DNA of 14,477 bases from an uncultured Lachnospiraceae bacterium (GTDB lineage Bacteria > Bacillota > Clostridia > Lachnospirales > Lachnospiraceae): assembly GCA_910586955.1 (NCBI GenBank), contig CAJUMM010000066.1, positions 1 through 14,477 of the forward strand, read 5' to 3'. Position numbers and translations under genes: made by a program. A model generated the notes under the pieces. It worked only from the letters and a program-made list of their open reading frames with translations, was not told the origin of the DNA and ran no database searches. Shown here in pieces: positions 13,284 to 14,477 of this stretch. The stretch's first letter is position 1, and each line of letters starts with the position of its first letter.

Positions 13284-14477
13284 ATGAAAAATGTGTTGTT
13301 AGAGGTGGAGTCCATCCGCATAGCCATGGACGGTGTGGAAATCCTGCGTGACGTTTCCTTTGCCCTTGAGGAGGGGGAATGCCTGGCCCTTATAGGAGCC
13401 AACGGCGCCGGCAAATCCATTCTGGCGAAAATCATAGGGGGGAACCTGGCACCGGATCAGGGCTGGATGGCACTTGGCGGGGAGGAACTTCTGCCGGGAG
13501 CTTTTGAGGAGCGGGGAAGGGCGGGAATCGCAGCGCTCTACCAGAATATGAATCTGGTAGAGGATATTTCGGTTGCGGAAAATATTATGCTGGGCCGTCT
13601 GCCCCGGAAATCCTTGGGAAGGGTGGATTGGGCCAGGACCTATGAGGAGGCCGGGAAGATCCTTCGGGACTTTGGAAGCAGTGTTGATCCCAGACAGCGG
13701 GTGTGCGAGCTGGAATATACCCAGAAACGGATCGTAGAGCTTGCCAAGGTAGTGTTTCAGGGGTCACGCATTCTGATTTTGGATGAACCCTATCTGGGGG
13801 CTACGGAGAAAGAACGGGAAATTCTGAAAAGCGCTTTTGAAAAGCTTCGGAAGAAGGGTGTGGGGATTATCATTATCTCTCATTTTTTCAATGTGGTGCG
13901 GTATTTCTGCGACTCCGCTATTTTTATCCGGAGAGGGGTCAGCTCCGAAAAAGTCCGGATGGAGTCTTTGACTGAGGACAGGCTTTCCTGCTATTTTACG
14001 AAAAGACAGGGAGAAAATGTTTACCCCAAGCTTGAGATAGATCCGGGGGCTCCCCTTCTGGAGGTCCGGCATGTGTCTTCCGCCGGATTGTCGGATGTTT
14101 CTTTTACCCTCCGGCAGCATGAGATTTTAGGAATCTGCGGAAACGCCGGATCCGGGAAATACGAGCTTATGCGGATAGCAGCCGGTGTGGAGCGGGCGTG
14201 GCAGGGAGAAATCCGCATGAAAAACCGCCGGATAGAGCCGGGATCAGCGAGAGAGGCTTTTCAGGCGGGCATTGCCTATATACCGGAGATCTCGGATGGG
14301 CTGGAGGATTTATTTCTCCATATGTCCATAGCGGAAAATGTTTCGGTGGCTGATCTGTCGAAGGAGCGGAGCTATCTTCCCTATGGAAGCAGCCAGGCAA
14401 GGGATCAGGCGGAACAGATGTGCCGGAACCTGTGCGTAAGCGGCTACCGGGGACTGGAGACGCCGGTAGAGAAGTTA
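13284..14477 (+). CDS. Second sugar ABC ATP-binding protein (RbsA-like), 5' part
   Basis: The frame runs from ATG 13284 (GGAG 8 nt upstream) to the window edge, 398 residues so far of an expected ~500. It is a fused double ATPase of the CUT2 sugar class. Domain 1 has Walker A GANGAGKS followed by Ile (38-46), Q-loop Gln87 and Walker B ILILDEPYLGA with Glu168, and His200. Its signature region reads LEYTQKRIVELAK instead of LSxGQ, so it is degenerate. Domain 2 starts near 258 and has Walker A GNAGSGKYE (286-294), retaining the Lys (292) that RbsA-like proteins usually lack, and continues with AYIPEISDG and SIAENV. It differs clearly from the first system's ATPase. A permease and a binding protein probably follow outside the window. 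Its position after the regulator suggests a shared transcript. Confidence 0.88.
   Translation, partial: MKNVLLEVESIRIAMDGVEILRDVSFALEEGECLALIGANGAGKSILAKIIGGNLAPDQGWMALGGEELLPGAFEERGRAGIAALYQNMNLVEDISVAENIMLGRLPRKSLGRVDWARTYEEAGKILRDFGSSVDPRQRVCELEYTQKRIVELAKVVFQGSRILILDEPYLGATEKEREILKSAFEKLRKKGVGIIIISHFFNVVRYFCDSAIFIRRGVSSEKVRMESLTEDRLSCYFTKRQGENVYPKLEIDPGAPLLEVRHVSSAGLSDVSFTLRQHEILGICGNAGSGKYELMRIAAGVERAWQGEIRMKNRRIEPGSAREAFQAGIAYIPEISDGLEDLFLHMSIAENVSVADLSKERSYLPYGSSQARDQAEQMCRNLCVSGYRGLETPVEKL

Overview
The window looks like a chromosomal segment of a mid-GC Firmicute, most likely a Lachnospiraceae-type Clostridium relative. This is inferred from the gene families present (AzlCD, LytTR/GHKL two-component pair, several ribose-type sugar ABC genes, a small RelA/SpoT synthetase), consensus sigma-A promoters, strong AGGAGG ribosome binding sites and TTG starts. 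I see no CRISPR array, tRNA, rRNA or intact insertion sequence.

Left part (1-3612). The 3' end of a DUF1189-like membrane protein gene overlaps mnmA, which encodes the tRNA 2-thiouridylase. A hairpin terminator separates mnmA from a convergent gene for a small alarmone synthetase, which has its own minus-strand promoter. Divergent from that lies azlCD, a two-subunit branched-chain amino acid exporter with overlapping genes.

Middle (3613-7851). A LytTR response regulator and a GHKL sensor kinase are followed without a gap by two uncharacterised cytoplasmic proteins (170 and 319 aa). The kinase stop and the TTG start of the first unknown protein share bases, so the four genes look like one unit. 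Two 12-nt direct repeats spaced 21 bp apart lie upstream of the regulator, the geometry expected of a LytTR-type binding site. A decayed C-terminal scrap of an AlbA_2-type ATP-binding regulator follows, then a long-stem terminator and an AT-rich promoter region.

Right part (7852-14477). A complete ribose-type sugar ABC importer (lipoprotein binding protein, double ATPase, permease) is followed by a cytoplasmic HSL-family esterase. This suggests uptake and de-esterification of an acylated sugar or a related compound. Next comes a DeoR-family regulator with its own promoter and an altered effector-binding loop. A second, divergent sugar-type double ATPase runs off the right edge, so a second transporter operon probably continues beyond the window.

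The best candidate for something undescribed is the four-gene unit at 3725-7311: a two-component system translationally coupled to two proteins of unknown role. The second ATPase and the regulator beside it, both with non-canonical active-site motifs, are the next most interesting.
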